Assembly (NCBI GenBank): GCA_031396695.1
Contig: JANNLG010000139.1
Location: 1 to 6,523, forward strand
Reading direction: 5' to 3'
Length of the DNA stretch: 6,523 nt
Origin: VGRW01 sp031396695
GTDB taxonomy: Bacteria; Myxococcota_A; UBA9160; SZUA-336
The notes beneath the pieces are model-generated. The model was not told where the DNA came from. It made no database searches and saw only the letters and a program-made list of their open reading frames with translations. This document shows, piece by piece, positions 6,507 through 6,523 of the stretch; position 1 is the first letter of the stretch, and the number at the start of each line of letters is the position of its first letter. Both the position numbers and the translations under genes were made by a program.

Positions 6507-6523
6507 ATGCCAGATCGCGCGCG
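6507..6523 (+). CDS. Possible start of a divergent gene, truncated by the window end
   Basis: ATG at 6507 follows a run of seven G and AGC (6497-6506), which resembles a purine-rich ribosome binding site, though GGAG is only one base from the ATG. It lies just downstream of TATAAT. Only five codons are visible (MPDRA), so no product can be proposed. The call rests entirely on the promoter-like context. Confidence 0.25.

Noticed and set aside
4505..6508. 667-residue - strand frame longer than pckG
   Set aside because: It overlaps pckG in another frame, is an Arg/Ala/His-rich low-complexity translation with no domain, and only pckG has conserved motifs.

Overview
This is a very GC-rich (about two thirds or more G+C by eye), gene-dense bacterial segment. 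It carries two genes on the + strand and four genes on the - strand, with one real intergenic region at the right end. The organism cannot be named from the sequence. High GC, tandem soluble cytochromes P450, a GTP-type PEP carboxykinase and GTG/TTG starts fit a soil or environmental lineage such as Myxococcota, Binatota-like bacteria or Actinomycetota; this is inference only.

Left part (1-1414, + strand): the last 69 codons of one cytochrome P450, followed after a single base by a complete second P450 of 400 residues. Both have the haem-cysteine loop. They look like a co-translated tandem pair, but their C-terminal tails differ, so they are diverged paralogues rather than a recent duplication. 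No ferredoxin or reductase partner lies in the window.

Middle and right part (6303 down to 1395, - strand): a tightly packed four-gene unit in the order GTP-dependent PEP carboxykinase (pckG), sugar phosphate isomerase/epimerase-like TIM barrel, Gfo/Idh/MocA oxidoreductase A, Gfo/Idh/MocA oxidoreductase B. The junctions are a 4-base gap, a 4-base TTGA start/stop overlap and a 14-base overlap, which argues for one transcript with coupled translation. The last three genes form an isomerase plus two NAD(P)-dependent dehydrogenases. That set is typical of modules that oxidise, rearrange or deglycosylate sugars, inositols or glycosides; the actual substrate is not visible. Coupling of such a module to the gluconeogenic enzyme PEPCK is the most notable point of organisation. 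The operon ends by running 20 bases into the end of the convergent P450 gene.

Right end (6304-6523): the pckG leader, with a strong Shine-Dalgarno, a GC hairpin abutting it and a weak candidate promoter. Further right is a perfect TATAAT on the + strand, preceded by an 11-base-period direct repeat and followed by a G-rich ribosome-binding-like stretch and an ATG at 6507. This suggests a divergent gene starting at the window edge. I saw no tRNA, rRNA, CRISPR, insertion sequence or phage feature. Apart from the operon arrangement, the window is fairly ordinary metabolic DNA.
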